NCBI GenBank assembly: GCA_021229015.1
Contig: CM037780.1
Coordinates: forward strand, 63,173,323-63,237,322
Origin: Solen grandis
Taxonomy: Eukaryota; Mollusca; Bivalvia; Adapedonta; Solenidae
Length of the DNA: 64,000 nucleotides
Direction: 5' to 3'
The position numbers were made by a program, and so were the translations under genes. This document shows, in pieces, positions 8,328-18,971 of the stretch (position 1 is the stretch's first letter; the number at the start of each line of letters is the position of its first letter). The notes under the pieces were generated by a model that saw only the letters and a list, made by a program, of their open reading frames with translations, was not told the DNA's origin and did not search any database.

Positions 8328-10881
8328 ACCAATGTTACCAAATCAAAGCCTCAGTCTTGTTGAACCGGTTGAGAAAATGGTTTACTGTGGAAAGGGGATA
8401 GTTGCTAAAGCATTAGTCAAATGCGATGAGAGTGTACCTCTTAGGATAATGAATTTGAGTGACGAACCTCAGATGCTTTACCCTGGAACACATGTTGCTA
8501 ATTTGAGTTTAGTGTCCGAGGTAAGCAAAATCAAACCACTAAGAATGGATGGCAAATCACCAAGCAGCACTGTCCCAGAGCATTTGAATGACTTATACCA
8601 AAGGACGGTAGAGGGTATGACCATAAAGCAACGGCAACAAATTGCCAAACTTCTGACGAAGTATGGCACAGTTTTTTCTGAAGCAGATGCAGATTTGGGG
8701 AGAACTGGTATCATCAAGCACAAAATACCGACTGGTTCAGCACATCCAATCAAACAGCCACTTCGTAGAGTCCCAGCAAACATGAACTCTGAAGTAGAAA
8801 GCCATGTAAATGAAATGCTTGAGAAGAATGTCATCAGACCATCATGCAGTCCTTGGTCAAGTGGCATAGTCATGGTTTCAAAGAAAGACGGTACCAAACG
8901 TTTCTGTATTGACTACAGAAAAATAAATGAAAAGACAATAAAAGATGCCTACCCACTTCCAAGGATTGACGAGGCACTCGATCAGCTCTCTGGTTCAGAA
9001 TGGTTTTCTTGTCTTGACCTCAACTCAGGATATTGGCAGATAGAGGTTGATGAAGCTGATAAACCGAAGACAGCATTTTCCACCAGACAAGGGTTGTTCG
9101 AATTCAACGTAATGCCGTTTGGTCTATGTAATGCCCCGGCAACTTTCGAACGCCTAATGGAGACTGTTCTAGCTGGTCTAAACTGGGAAATTTGCCTCAT
9201 ATACCTTGATGACATAATAGTTTATGGAAAGACTTTCGAAGACATGGTTTCGAATCTTGAAAAGGTGTTCAAACGCCTTGAGGAAGCTGGGCTGAAGTTA
9301 AAACCCCGTAAATGCAGACTCTTTGCGAAAGAAGTCCATTTTCTCGGGCATGTCATCTCAAACGCTGGTATCAAAACTGACCCTGAGAAAACAGAAGCTG
9401 TCAAAAACTGGCCTGTCCCTAGAAATGTGCATGACATACGATCATTTCTAGGACTTTGCAGTTACACTAGGAGGTTTATAAAGAACTTTTCAGCGACTGC
9501 AAAACCACTTCATCGATTAACTGAAAAAGCTCAGAAGTTTGTATGGAATAAAGAGTGTGATACAGCCTTCAACACATTGAAAGAAAGGTTAGTTGAGGCT
9601 CCTGTTCTCTGTTATCCAGATTTCACTAAACCTTTCATCCTTGATACAGATGCGAGTAATGAAGCTATAGGAGCTGTTCTCTCCCAGGTCATTGATGAGA
9701 AGGAGAGGGTTGTCGCCTATGCAAGCCGGATTTTGACAAAAACTGAAAAGAGTTATTGCGTTACAAGAAAAGAGCTTCTCGCTGTTGTTAATTTCGTGAA
9801 ACATTTCAGGCACTACCTCTATGGAAAACGTTTTACTGTCAGGACAGATCATGGGTCTCTAAGATGGCTTATGAATTTCAAAAACCCAGAAGGTCAGGTT
9901 GCAAGATGGCTTGAGATTCTTGCTGCATATGATATGGACATTGAGCATCGTCCAGGGCGAACTCACAAGAATGCCGATGGTCTCAGCCGAATACCATGTA
10001 AGCAGTGTGGCAAGGAGGAAGAGTCTCAGTACCAAGCAAAGTCTGTTTTGAAGTTTGAAGACTTTGGTAAGGAAGAAAAGGGGTCTGATGATGAAAAACC
10101 TACCCTGAAAACATTACAGGACAACGACAAAGACATCAAACTTGTAAAATCATGGCTCATAGATGGGGTAAAGCCACCTTCTCGGAATGTTTCAAGTCAA
10201 AGTTACTTTGTGAAGTCACTGCTGAACCAATGGAGCCTGTTGGACATAAGAGACGGAATGCTCGTTCGGAAATGGGTCGATTCGGAGTCAGAAATGGACT
10301 CTTGGCAAAACATTGTTCCATTGTCTGAGAGAAGACAAGTATTGAAGTATTCACATGACATAAGGGCATCTGGTCATCTAGGGATCAAGAAGACTCTAGG
10401 GAAAGTAAGGCAGAATTACTACTGGCCAGGGATGCAAGGGGATGTTAGAGCTTATGTCATGGGGTGTGACACTTGTCTGAGGAGGAAGAATCCAAACAAG
10501 ACGAAACAGGCTCCAATGCAAATTGTCAGAAGCGGTTTTCCCATGGAAAGAATTGCTGTTGACATCCTTGGGGAATTACCTGAAACCGATAATGGAAATA
10601 AATATGCCCTAGTTATCTCAGACTATTTCACAAAGTGGACTGAATGTTTCCCGATGCCAAACATGGAGGCTAAGACAGTAGCCAAGATCATGGTTGAGCA
10701 ATTCATCGCAAGGTTTGGCATCCCAAACAAGATTCATTCCGATCAAGGGCGTCAGTTTGTTAGCAAACTGTTTCTTGAGATGTGTAGGCTATTACAGATA
10801 GAAAAGACCCGAACTACCCATACAATCCCCAGTCAGACGGGATGGTGGAGCGTTTCAACCGTACGCTCTGCGCCATGCTGA
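8278..10881 (+). CDS. pol: Pol: reverse transcriptase, RNase H and integrase N-terminal part
   Basis: An 867-residue frame. RT spans about residues 180-365, with CLDLNSGYWQ (first catalytic Asp 247) and YLDD at 309-312. RNase H follows (FILDTDAS, Asp 456; RTDHGSLRW; HRPGRTHKNADGLSR near 557-571). Integrase begins near 685 with the HHCC zinc motif (His 693, His 700, Cys 730, Cys 733), then catalytic Asp 762 in VDILGE and Asp 822 in HSDQGRQF. It copies RNA to DNA and inserts it. No strong ATG opens it: the frame begins inside the end of the protease frame, where the run of five A at 8289-8293 is the likely crossing point. It breaks at the C run 10817-10819, just before the third catalytic residue, after which about 20 residues are out of frame. 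Confidence 0.9.
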   Translation: MKSRKMSEMIIEGKITEPMLPNQSLSLVEPVEKMVYCGKGIVAKALVKCDESVPLRIMNLSDEPQMLYPGTHVANLSLVSEVSKIKPLRMDGKSPSSTVPEHLNDLYQRTVEGMTIKQRQQIAKLLTKYGTVFSEADADLGRTGIIKHKIPTGSAHPIKQPLRRVPANMNSEVESHVNEMLEKNVIRPSCSPWSSGIVMVSKKDGTKRFCIDYRKINEKTIKDAYPLPRIDEALDQLSGSEWFSCLDLNSGYWQIEVDEADKPKTAFSTRQGLFEFNVMPFGLCNAPATFERLMETVLAGLNWEICLIYLDDIIVYGKTFEDMVSNLEKVFKRLEEAGLKLKPRKCRLFAKEVHFLGHVISNAGIKTDPEKTEAVKNWPVPRNVHDIRSFLGLCSYTRRFIKNFSATAKPLHRLTEKAQKFVWNKECDTAFNTLKERLVEAPVLCYPDFTKPFILDTDASNEAIGAVLSQVIDEKERVVAYASRILTKTEKSYCVTRKELLAVVNFVKHFRHYLYGKRFTVRTDHGSLRWLMNFKNPEGQVARWLEILAAYDMDIEHRPGRTHKNADGLSRIPCKQCGKEEESQYQAKSVLKFEDFGKEEKGSDDEKPTLKTLQDNDKDIKLVKSWLIDGVKPPSRNVSSQSYFVKSLLNQWSLLDIRDGMLVRKWVDSESEMDSWQNIVPLSERRQVLKYSHDIRASGHLGIKKTLGKVRQNYYWPGMQGDVRAYVMGCDTCLRRKNPNKTKQAPMQIVRSGFPMERIAVDILGELPETDNGNKYALVISDYFTKWTECFPMPNMEAKTVAKIMVEQFIARFGIPNKIHSDQGRQFVSKLFLEMCRLLQIEKTRTTHTIPSQTGWWSVSTVRSAPC

Positions 10882-12362
10882 GCGCATTTGTCTCTGAAAA
10901 TCACACCGACTGGGATGATCAGCTGCCATACGTTATGATGGCATATAGGACCACCGTCCACGAAACTACTGGTCTGAGTCCAAACATGTTGATGCTTGGG
11001 CGAAATACAACAACTCCCCTAGACATTTTGTATGAAATGCCACCGAGTATTAAGGGTTTGCCAGTCAACCAATGGGTTTGGGAGCTACAAGAACGGTTGG
11101 AGACAGCCCATTCTTTTGTTCGCCAGTATACTGAATCAAGTATGGAGAGACAGAAAAAGTACCATGATAAACAGTTGTCATATGAAGTGTTTCAGCCAAA
11201 TGATCAAGTATATGTATACTTCCCTGTCAAGAAAGTTGGCTGTTCTTCAAAATTCACGTCGTACTGGAGAGGTCCTTTCACAGTTCAAGAACGTGTTTCG
11301 GATGTGTTGAATAAGGTTGATTGTGGTATGTCTGGAACAGTGCAAGTCGTGCATGTAGACAGAATCAGACAGAAGAAGGGGCAAGTTTTGAAAGGTGAAC
11401 ATGTGTGTGAGACAGGTAGCCAGAACGAGAAGAGCGAGGTTTGTTTGGGAGAGAAAGTTGATGAGAAAGAGGTTGAGAATGAATTTGAGGTAGATTTTGG
11501 GAGATCGAAAAGATCTCGTAAAGCACCAGAGTGGCTCAAAGATTTTGTTTGTTCTACTTTCAGATCTGAGATGTCAAAGCAAAAGATTAAGCAAAGCATG
11601 GATCCAATTTGCCCCGTATGCAAGGAGTCCGTCGTTGGGCAGGCCTTTGCCGCCCATGTAGAAAAGTGTTCCGCAAGTAGGATACCTTGTCCAAAGTGCA
11701 ACATCACATTTAAGAAGGAGGTTTACCTTAAAAGGCATCTTAATACACAACACAAACTTAACAGTAGAGAAGTGCTCAAAGTGAACAGACCTGTAGAAAC
11801 TGTTTCAGAAAAAGATATTGAGCCTGAAAGTGATTGGGATGAAGAACCTGAAGTGTGTATTGAAAGTGAGCATGATGATAGTGACAAAGATGATAGCATT
11901 CGGTCAAAGGATCCAGTGACCCTTGGTCGCCTGTTTCGAAAGAGGACAGAACCAGTACTAGTCACGACAGTCAAGAAAAGGCACATTGCAGAACCATCCG
12001 ACTCCGGATCCTCAACTGGAAGTATTTCTAAAGTGTCGGAGATATTAGAAAGACATAATAAAAAGCCGGATAATGAGAAGGGTTGTGCTGTAAACAGGGT
12101 AATTGAGCTGAAATACCAGGTAGAAAAGAAAGACAGGGCTTTAGTGAGACAGGAGATCGCGGTGAAGGACTCGGATGAAGATGTTTTCAACTCAGCATTG
12201 GCATGTAAGTGTGAGCAGAAAGAACTGACGGGAACATCGATCAACCTTGGGGATCTTGTCAGTGCTAAAGTCATTAGGCCTTGTGACATAACCATACAAG
12301 GTGATATTCTACCAGATGGGGGCAGGTTCTCAGTGAAGATATACTATACCCCACAGAACTAA
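10842..12362 (+). CDS. Pol C-terminal part: integrase end plus zinc-finger tail
   Basis: A 506-residue frame continuing integrase in the next frame. The catalytic Glu lies in MVERFNR at its first residues. Residues about 113-175 form the GPY/F-type C-terminal domain (YWRGPFTVQERV; VVHVDRIR). The tail is unusual. After a basic stretch (RSKRSRKAPEWLKDF) come a C2HC finger (Cys 257, Cys 260, His 272, Cys 276) and a C2H2 finger (Cys 283, Cys 286, His 299, His 304), then about 200 residues that are first acidic and then mixed-charge, with no family I recognise. I see no chromodomain. The fingers could bind DNA or a host partner in targeting; this is inference. Confidence 0.85.
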   Translation: MVERFNRTLCAMLSAFVSENHTDWDDQLPYVMMAYRTTVHETTGLSPNMLMLGRNTTTPLDILYEMPPSIKGLPVNQWVWELQERLETAHSFVRQYTESSMERQKKYHDKQLSYEVFQPNDQVYVYFPVKKVGCSSKFTSYWRGPFTVQERVSDVLNKVDCGMSGTVQVVHVDRIRQKKGQVLKGEHVCETGSQNEKSEVCLGEKVDEKEVENEFEVDFGRSKRSRKAPEWLKDFVCSTFRSEMSKQKIKQSMDPICPVCKESVVGQAFAAHVEKCSASRIPCPKCNITFKKEVYLKRHLNTQHKLNSREVLKVNRPVETVSEKDIEPESDWDEEPEVCIESEHDDSDKDDSIRSKDPVTLGRLFRKRTEPVLVTTVKKRHIAEPSDSGSSTGSISKVSEILERHNKKPDNEKGCAVNRVIELKYQVEKKDRALVRQEIAVKDSDEDVFNSALACKCEQKELTGTSINLGDLVSAKVIRPCDITIQGDILPDGGRFSVKIYYTPQN

Positions 12363-12551
12363 ACTAAGTGTCAGGACGTATGTTCTCGGGTTTTAATTCA
12401 TCAAAATTTATTACAGTTTTAGCAACCATTTTTTTTCTTTTCTTTTCATTTTTGTTCGTTCATCGGATGTGTATAAAAGTAAAAGATATTCCATCTAATT
12501 GTTTTTGTTGAATTTTTCATGCGGGACGCATGTACCCGGAGGCGTGGGTAG
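12363..12551 (+). promoter_or_regulatory. Untranslated 3' leader with polypurine tract
   Basis: A short AT-rich stretch ends in GGAGGCGTGGGTAG at 12538-12551, directly before the 3' LTR. This is the expected place for the plus-strand primer, although the tract is interrupted by C and T and is not a classic pure-purine run. Confidence 0.55.
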
Positions 12552-13556
12552 TGTGACGAAAATAATTTAGTTGAGCTTACCTTGTCTATAATTGGTAGAG
12601 TTAAGCCTAAGTGTTTCTACACCCGGTTTCCGTTTTGCCGATCATCGTAAATTTAAAGCAGGAGGAAACATTTCTCCTTGTAAGTTAATTATTTTACATC
12701 CATTATTTTCCGTTATTTAAATAAATAATAAGATTTTGGAGCTTTAAATACTGTTTAATCAAGTTTATTAGCTTTACAAGAAGCTTACGCCCCTTCGTTC
12801 TTCATATTTTCGGGGAATGGTTTTACCCGGAAGAGTTCAATCTTTAGGGGTCACGTGATTGGTCACGTGGTTGGTTTTTGGTATAAATACAGCGGTTTCG
12901 CTCAGTTTCAGTCAGTCTGCTGTTACGGCTGGTGGTGGTCACATCGTAGCTTAATAGTATTATACATTTTATAGTAACAACTTACCTTTAGGTGTGTAAC
13001 CCGATAAGTTGCAGCTCTTTGCTCAGAGTTTCGGGTGAAGCCTTGGTAAAAAGTTGCTTTATATATATGTGTGTGTTGCTGGGTTTATTCCCAGGGGTTT
13101 TCACCAGACCGTGTTAAGCAAGGTTGTTTCGAACCTTGGGCTAGGTCTCAAACAAGGTTTTGTTTGAACCTTGGGATACATATTGTCTGAGGCAAGGGTG
13201 CTTGAGATTGCTTCAGAACACTGTGTGTTCAAGCAAAGCTCTTGATAGGTGTTTTGCTTGGGGTTTAGCAGACTTTGATTTTTATTTCATATTGATGCTC
13301 AAGGTAGAGCTAGGTCTCAGAACCACCTGAATGACTTTATTTTAGTTCGAGAACAGTTAATGTATTGTTTCATATGTAAAATTATACTTAATTAGTCTGG
13401 TAATTTTTGTTCAAGCAAATCATTTTCGAGAATCCTTTTAATATCAAGGTTATCTGTACATATTCCCAAGTGTTTTATCAATCATAGGCTAGGAAAGCCC
13501 CGAGGAAAATTCAATTGTTAAATACATATCAGACCAATACAAGGTTACACGTTACA
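12552..13556 (+). repeat. 3' LTR of the Gypsy element
   Basis: Also 1005 bases and apparently identical to the 5' LTR, with TG...CA ends and the AAAG duplication at 13557-13560. TATAAATA is at 12882-12889. Confidence 0.95.
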
Positions 13557-13560
13557 AAAG

Positions 13561-14111
13561 TATGGTCGAGGAATTTTAGAGGGGGCACGCGCCGAGTGCG
13601 ATCCCTTTAATCCGAAGGTGGCCAGAGCTATTTTAAACAGCTTGGCTAGAGTGATAACGTCACGCTGCGCTTAATTGTGCTGCGGGGAGATGGTATGTAT
13701 ACATGCGGTAGATGTTGATTTCAGGATACTCATTATAAGGGCGATATTATTCGTATATTTCAGGTTGGAAACATGGGCACGGGTGGAGATTTAAGCCTTC
13801 TTGTAAATGGGCTGATGTTTCCATAGGGCCAGTCATTCCATCTTTGCCATATATACATGTGATATTACTCTTTTATCTATGCCCGGGTGAAAATCTCAAC
13901 CCACGTGTACACAGGCTGACATTTTTCCCCATCTTTACTATACAAATCGGAACTTCGGATATGGTTGCGAGTCTGAGTATAAATATCAGCCCACTTACCT
14001 GATAGTCTTTCGATCTCTATTATGTATAGTTAAAATATACTTCAGGTTGGAAATCTGAGCCCGTGTCGAAATCTAGGCCGACTAGACAGACTCATGTTTC
14101 CATCGAGTCTG
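13561..14111. other. No gene recognised; weak internal motif repeats
   Basis: Phrases such as GGTTGGAAA, then a GAGCCCGTG-like string and AAATCTAGGCC, recur loosely near 13763, 13890, 14045 and 14470. They may be remains of an old tandem repeat. No coding signal. Confidence 0.4.
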
Positions 14112-14425
14112 TTTGTTTACGGTTAACGTCCCGCCGACGGTATTTCAGTCATTTGGAGCCTTTGTGTACTTGAGACAGATATAGTGCAGCCACATTGCAG
14201 CATCACGCCGTAGACATGTGACACGATACCATACTCAATCACATTATCCTGACACCGAGCCAGCCAGTGCCAGTGCCAGTGCCAACTGCCCTTATATGCT
14301 GTAAGTAAAACGAGCTTTATAAGTACCATTTTTTTACGACTTTGGTATGTCGCGGCCGGTGATCGAACCCGCGACTTCCCGATTTTGAGTCGAACGCTCT
14401 TACTACTCAGCTACCTGGACAGTCT
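14112..14425 (-). mobile_element. tRNA-derived SINE, family A, copy 2
   Basis: Same body as the copy at 1.38 kb, on the - strand. The tail is more complete (GTCCCGCCGACGGTATTTCAG near 14128) and the tRNA-like head ends near 14420 (reversed B-box GTGATCGAACCC; reversed A-box region CTCAGCTACCTGGACAG). A 6-base GCCAGT unit is repeated at 14263-14281. Confidence 0.75.
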
Positions 14426-14429
14426 CTAT

Positions 14430-15374
14430 ACCATATACACCTGTGATATAAAGCACATACAAGATGTTGAAAATCTGAGCCCAGATCTTGGAGACTTCAT
14501 CACATCGTGACACCGGTTCTATAGAACCTCAGCCGAGTTGCTCAAAAAAGCTCTGACACCTGATCTGTAGCAGAACTTTCCGACTTAAACAAACGTTTTC
14601 AATCTTAAAAGTAAATCAAAAGTCAAAGATAAGCAAGTGATAACTACACTATAGAATCTTCATTCAACAAACTTAAACTTTTTACGTAAATATGGCGTAC
14701 AGAACTACAAAATGTATATCGTTAATAGCGAAATGTTTTCAAAAGGACAAATAGTGTAAAGTACAAATAAACAGTGTTACTTTAAGTCATGCATAAATCA
14801 CTAAGTTTTCTGAGAAAATGTGGTTAGATAGTTTCCTATATTCTTAGACTTCTTACTAGACAATGTTGTTGATGTTTTTTAGAGTAGAGACGACTATTTT
14901 ACATAGAATTCAGTCCTGAAACCATGAAACATTCATTGTTTATTTCTTGAAACGAACCATCCTATTTAAAAATAACGCGCATGCGCATATTCCAGGGTTT
15001 GGCTTCATAGAATTCATGTGACGTAGAGGTTGTGATCAATGTTGGAGAGGTATTTATAAAATCCCTTGATAATGAAGAGAAAAGGAAGTGTTGCAGGTGG
15101 CCAGATCCCGAAATTAAATGTCGGTTTCTTTCCTCTTTTTTTTCTTTTACTTCTTAAGAAATGATTTTGACTTTCTGCTTATCCCCAGATTCGCGCATAC
15201 ACTAAATATATCACCCTTCTTTTATAATCAGAAAATGTTCATTAAATTTTCTTTTAGATATGTTTCTGAATGCCTTTAAACTCGTCATAACGGGCGAACA
15301 AGTTGAAGTTTAAAACCCTAGAACTGTAAAAATTGAGAAATCAGTTATTTACATATATTCACAAAATATAAAAG
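14430..15374. other. AT-rich interval, no gene recognised
   Basis: No long open frame, RNA gene or clear repeat. Confidence 0.6.
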
Positions 15375-15398
15375 AAATAAAACTTTAATCGTTTAAAG
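15375..15398. repeat. Left target-site duplication of the - strand LINE
   Basis: The 24-base string starting AAATAAAACTTTAATC and ending GTTTAAAG is repeated exactly at 23072-23095. The match extends through a T run of 10 versus 8 and the bases ATTGT, to about 37 bases. It brackets the outer LINE together with its nested insertion. Confidence 0.9.
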
Positions 15399-15616
15399 TT
15401 TTTTTTTTATTGTTGTTTTGTTTATTTTTTTTTAACATTTTATTGTCCCCGTACATAGGTAGCAGTGGGTCGGGGGACCATCCCACTGACCACCTTAAAA
15501 TAACGATAGACATACATTCATATTTATGAATAAGACAATAAAATGAAATTTACAATGAAACATAGAGAAAGAAAAACAAAAATATACATGCATACACAGC
15601 TAGTCTCAAAAACATT

Positions 15617-15765
15617 TTTCTATTTTTTTAGATATGTGGATAATGTCTATAAGTACTTTACCACTGCCCAATTTTTATTTTTGAAACCATTTTTCTATTA
15701 TTTAGATATGTGGATTGTCTATAAGTACCTTTACAACTGTCCAATTTTCTATTTCTGAAACTTTG
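15617..15765 (-). repeat. ~73-base tandem duplication at the end of the LINE ORF
   Basis: A block containing TTTAGATATGTGGAT, TGTCTATAAGTAC and CCAATTTT occurs twice in a row. It covers the last codons and stop of the - strand LINE frame, so the ORF end was duplicated. Confidence 0.7.
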
Positions 15766-16994
15766 ATATTGGTGCTTTTGTAAATTTGCCAAGCTAAATT
15801 TAAGCTACTCTTTAAACCACAAAAATTTGGTGTTATTTTTTTCCTTTGGCATACAAAAATGTATCTTTTAATATGTAAAAACAAAACATAAAATTTATCA
15901 AACTCCTTTTTGCTTTTTCCTATAAGAAATTCTTCACATGATATATGAATGTTTACTTCCTTGTATTCTAAAAATATTTTTACTTGTTGTATCAACTTTT
16001 GAATAAACCTACACTCCCAGAACAAATGTAAAATCGTCTCTTCCTCGTCTGTACAAAAGGTACACATGTTATCATTTACAATATTCATATGACATAATAA
16101 AGATTTTGTACCAATAATTCTATAAAGAATTCGTAACTGTAGCCACTGTAGATAGGAATCTCTTGTTAGTTAAAAAACTGCTTTATAAGCATATTTCCAG
16201 TTAATATCATTGAAATGATCGTTCCATTTTTCCTGGCTTGTTGGTGTATCCCCATTTGCAATAAGTATTATATACATATGTACATGCTTACTGTCTTTAT
16301 TAGAGTATGCAACTTTTGAAAAATAACATGACATAATAGGTCCACAGTAGCTACAGTTACCAATTATTTTAATGTTATTTATTCTTTTAAGACCTTCATA
16401 AAAAAGAAAATTAATCTTTTTACCAATATAATTTTCTATGTATGAAATATCAACAAAATCACCTGCAACTGTCAATATATCACTTACATATCTTATTCCT
16501 CTATCATACATACATTTATCAAATACTCCCTTGTTACCAACTTTAAATGAGCTGTTAAAAAATAATGGCAACATCAGGAAATCTTCTACTGATTCTATAG
16601 ACAGCTTATCCATATAACCAATAAAGCTTTTTAGAACATCATACCAGAAATTATTTTTTACCTCTTTCATCAACCTTTCACAATAGACTTTCCCAAAATT
16701 AACCATTTTATGAATGTCTATTACAGAATTTATCAACAGATAACACTTTCCTTTACATCTTAAAAATCTTCTAATCCATGAAATTTTCATACTTTTATTA
16801 AATTGTGTTATATCTATCATTTTTAATCCTCCTTCCTCATAGTCTTTTACTGCAACAGAGCATTTAATCTTATTTGGGCCACTCCAAATAAACTGGTATA
16901 GCAATTTATTTATTTCTTCCATTAATATAATAGGCGGTGAAAGTAACATTGTAAACAAATGTGTAAAAAGAGGCACTATCAATGTTTTTTGATG
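15702..16994 (-). pseudogene. C-terminal ORF2 fragment of the outer Tx1/L1-like LINE
   Basis: Read on the - strand, the frame opens in the conserved region LIVPLFTHLFTMLLSPP, then INKLLYQFIWSGPNKIK and YEEGGLKMIDI, which are hallmarks of the region after RT in Tx1/L1-like LINEs. A single in-frame TAA at 16170-16172 interrupts it. The same frame continues to a zinc-finger-like end, CTFCTDEEETILHLFWEC (C-X2-C-X8-H-X4-C), near 16011-16064, and stops at 15702. RT proper and the endonuclease are absent. It is a dead fragment with no function expected. Confidence 0.85.
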
Positions 16995-17423
16995 GACTTC
17001 CGGTTCATGGTGGAATCAAGTTGTGTTTATTTATCGAGGGAAAAATTATGTGTGAATAATGTTGAATATGGATGTAACTGGATAAATTTGTGAACGATAG
17101 GAAGATAAGTTATATACGCTTACATATGAATTAACGATTTTGGTATTTTTTCGTTCATTTAACGAATAAGAAGCTTTTTCAGACTTTTTCTTTGTTTCTT
17201 TGTTTCCTGGGGTCGTCGGGAACACACCCCACCCGGTCAATATCTATACCTATTCTCAACACCTATTGATCGTCGATTCGTCACGCATGACCAGCGCGCT
17301 ACACGATTAGGTGGTATTAACTGGTATTAACTGTACCTGTGAACCGTAGCTGTGAAGTGGCGATAAGATATAACGGTGCCTCGAATAGCCTGATGTTCAT
17401 CAACTTTTGTATGCATGTAAAAT

Positions 17424-18971
17424 ATGTCACAACAATCTAATGTCACGCTTTCTACTAAAGTCAGCATTAACGCAAAATTGCTTCGAATAAAAGAGGAAAA
17501 GACTATAGTAGATGAAGCTAACAATTCTTTCTGTGGAAGTGATTTTGGCATAGTTGATGATGAAGATCTCTCTCAGTCTTTTTTCCCACAACGGTTTTAT
17601 CATGAATTAGATGAAAAGCTATCAGGTCTTGCCAAAGATGATTATGTCAAAGGGCTTTTATTCGCGTGCGACGGTGACTGCAGGAAGATAATCAGCTACC
17701 GCAATAGACTGGCGGAGAGGGCGCGTGATCTTCCAGGTTGTCCATTTACTCGACTTGTGAATAGAAGAAACTCGGTAAACACTTCTAAAGAGCGAAAATA
17801 TGCCAGTGATTGTTACACGATAAACGCATTCGTTAATGGTGAGAACTCGAAAGATTTTAATGAATTCTTCTCCCAGCTTGGAAACTCAGAAGAACACTTA
17901 CATGGCATTGACCAAGTTCATGATGAGTTATCTAAACCGGAAGCGTTAACTCTGTTATCAAATCTGTACAGCGAAGTCTTGAAAATATCCAAGCTACAAG
18001 CTAGTGACTATGCTCTTCTTAAAAGCATGCAAACAGATATCTCAAATATGCTAAGTAGCCAACGCGTTTTAAGCGGGACTCTCAAGAGTGTTCTTGCAAG
18101 AGTTCCCGAATTGACAGCCGAAGGCAAGGTAGCTTAGCTGCAAAAGGACATCGAAGGGCTTGGATCGGCTATAGCGACAGTAAATCGGCGACTAGTTGAC
18201 TACCAGGCTACTAACTCGGAAAGCCGCCGCCGATCATATTCAGAAGTGGTAAATGACGTTAATACTGTAAAATCCGATGAGCCGCAATTGTCCTCATCCG
18301 GCGCTTCTCCTATAATACATGTTGAAAATGTGACAGTCGACTCCGTAGAAGAAACAGTAAATAGTGTTACACCTGACCAAAGAACTGATGTCTCTTCACT
18401 GAATTTACAGCCAAATGTAGAAGAAGTTAATACCGCATCCAGTCTTATTAAAGCAACTGAAAAGCAGACATCCGACGCGTCAGTGCCTGATGATTGTGAA
18501 AACGTGATCGCCACCGAAGATTCCGGGTTCATATCTTCCAAAAAAACTAGAAATAAATCTTTATACATAGGAAATATAAATCCTAGTGCTACTGAAGGCG
18601 ATATTTACTTCTATATGAAAGACAGGGACGTACATGTAACACATATACGGCTCTTCAAGGGTCGCAATGGGTCATCTGCAAAAGTAAACATCTCAGAAGG
18701 GCATGAAGGCATTATTAACAATGATCAGTTTTGGCCAGCAGGAATTACGTGCCGAAGATGGAAAAGCAAACAAGAACACGATCGCGAACGCGATCTGAAC
18801 CGCAGAAATATGCGACAAGAGCACGAGAACGATCGATATTCGAGAGGCGGGGGTTTTCAGGCCGCTGATTATCGCACCTACAAGCAGACCGATAAAAGAC
18901 ATTACTGGTTAAACCGCGACGGGCGTCAAGACTTTATCAGCCGAGGGGGACAACGAGACTTTAAATTGTGA
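17424..18971 (+). CDS. LINE ORF1 protein with RRM-like domain, one in-frame TAG
   Basis: Two open stretches (17424-18137 and 18138-18971) lie in one frame, separated only by TAG 18135-18137. Together they span 516 codons. The first part is an unrecognised acidic and helical region. Beyond the stop comes a likely coiled coil (LQKDIEGLGSAIATVNRRL), a Ser/Thr-rich acidic linker, and near 18559-18760 an RRM-like fold (SLYIGNINPSATEGDIYFYM; then VNISEGHEG and CRRWKSK). The C-terminus is basic and Arg-rich. LINE ORF1 proteins of this plan bind element RNA. An Arg-rich frame also continues one base out of phase from about 18952 to TAA 19150-19152, so the true C-terminus may have been shifted by an indel. 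Confidence 0.75.

Larger units (their letters stand above)
5610..13556 (+). mobile_element. Ty3/Gypsy LTR retrotransposon, near full length
   Basis: The element is 7947 bases with 1005-base LTRs at 5610-6614 and 12552-13556, a tRNA-Leu primer site at 6619-6636, a purine-rich stretch at 12538-12551 and flanking AAAG duplications. Domain order is gag, zinc knuckle, protease, RT, RNase H, integrase, which is Ty3/Gypsy order (Copia places integrase before RT). The coding region is split by an in-frame TAA at 7743, a frame change near 8289-8293 and another near 10817-10819. By eye the LTRs show no difference, implying recent insertion. It sits in otherwise non-coding DNA. Confidence 0.95.

Noticed and set aside
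11723..12295. 190-residue - strand Ser-rich frame (also 11285-11707 and 8478-8897)
   Set aside because: Antisense shadows of the pol frames; no domains of their own.
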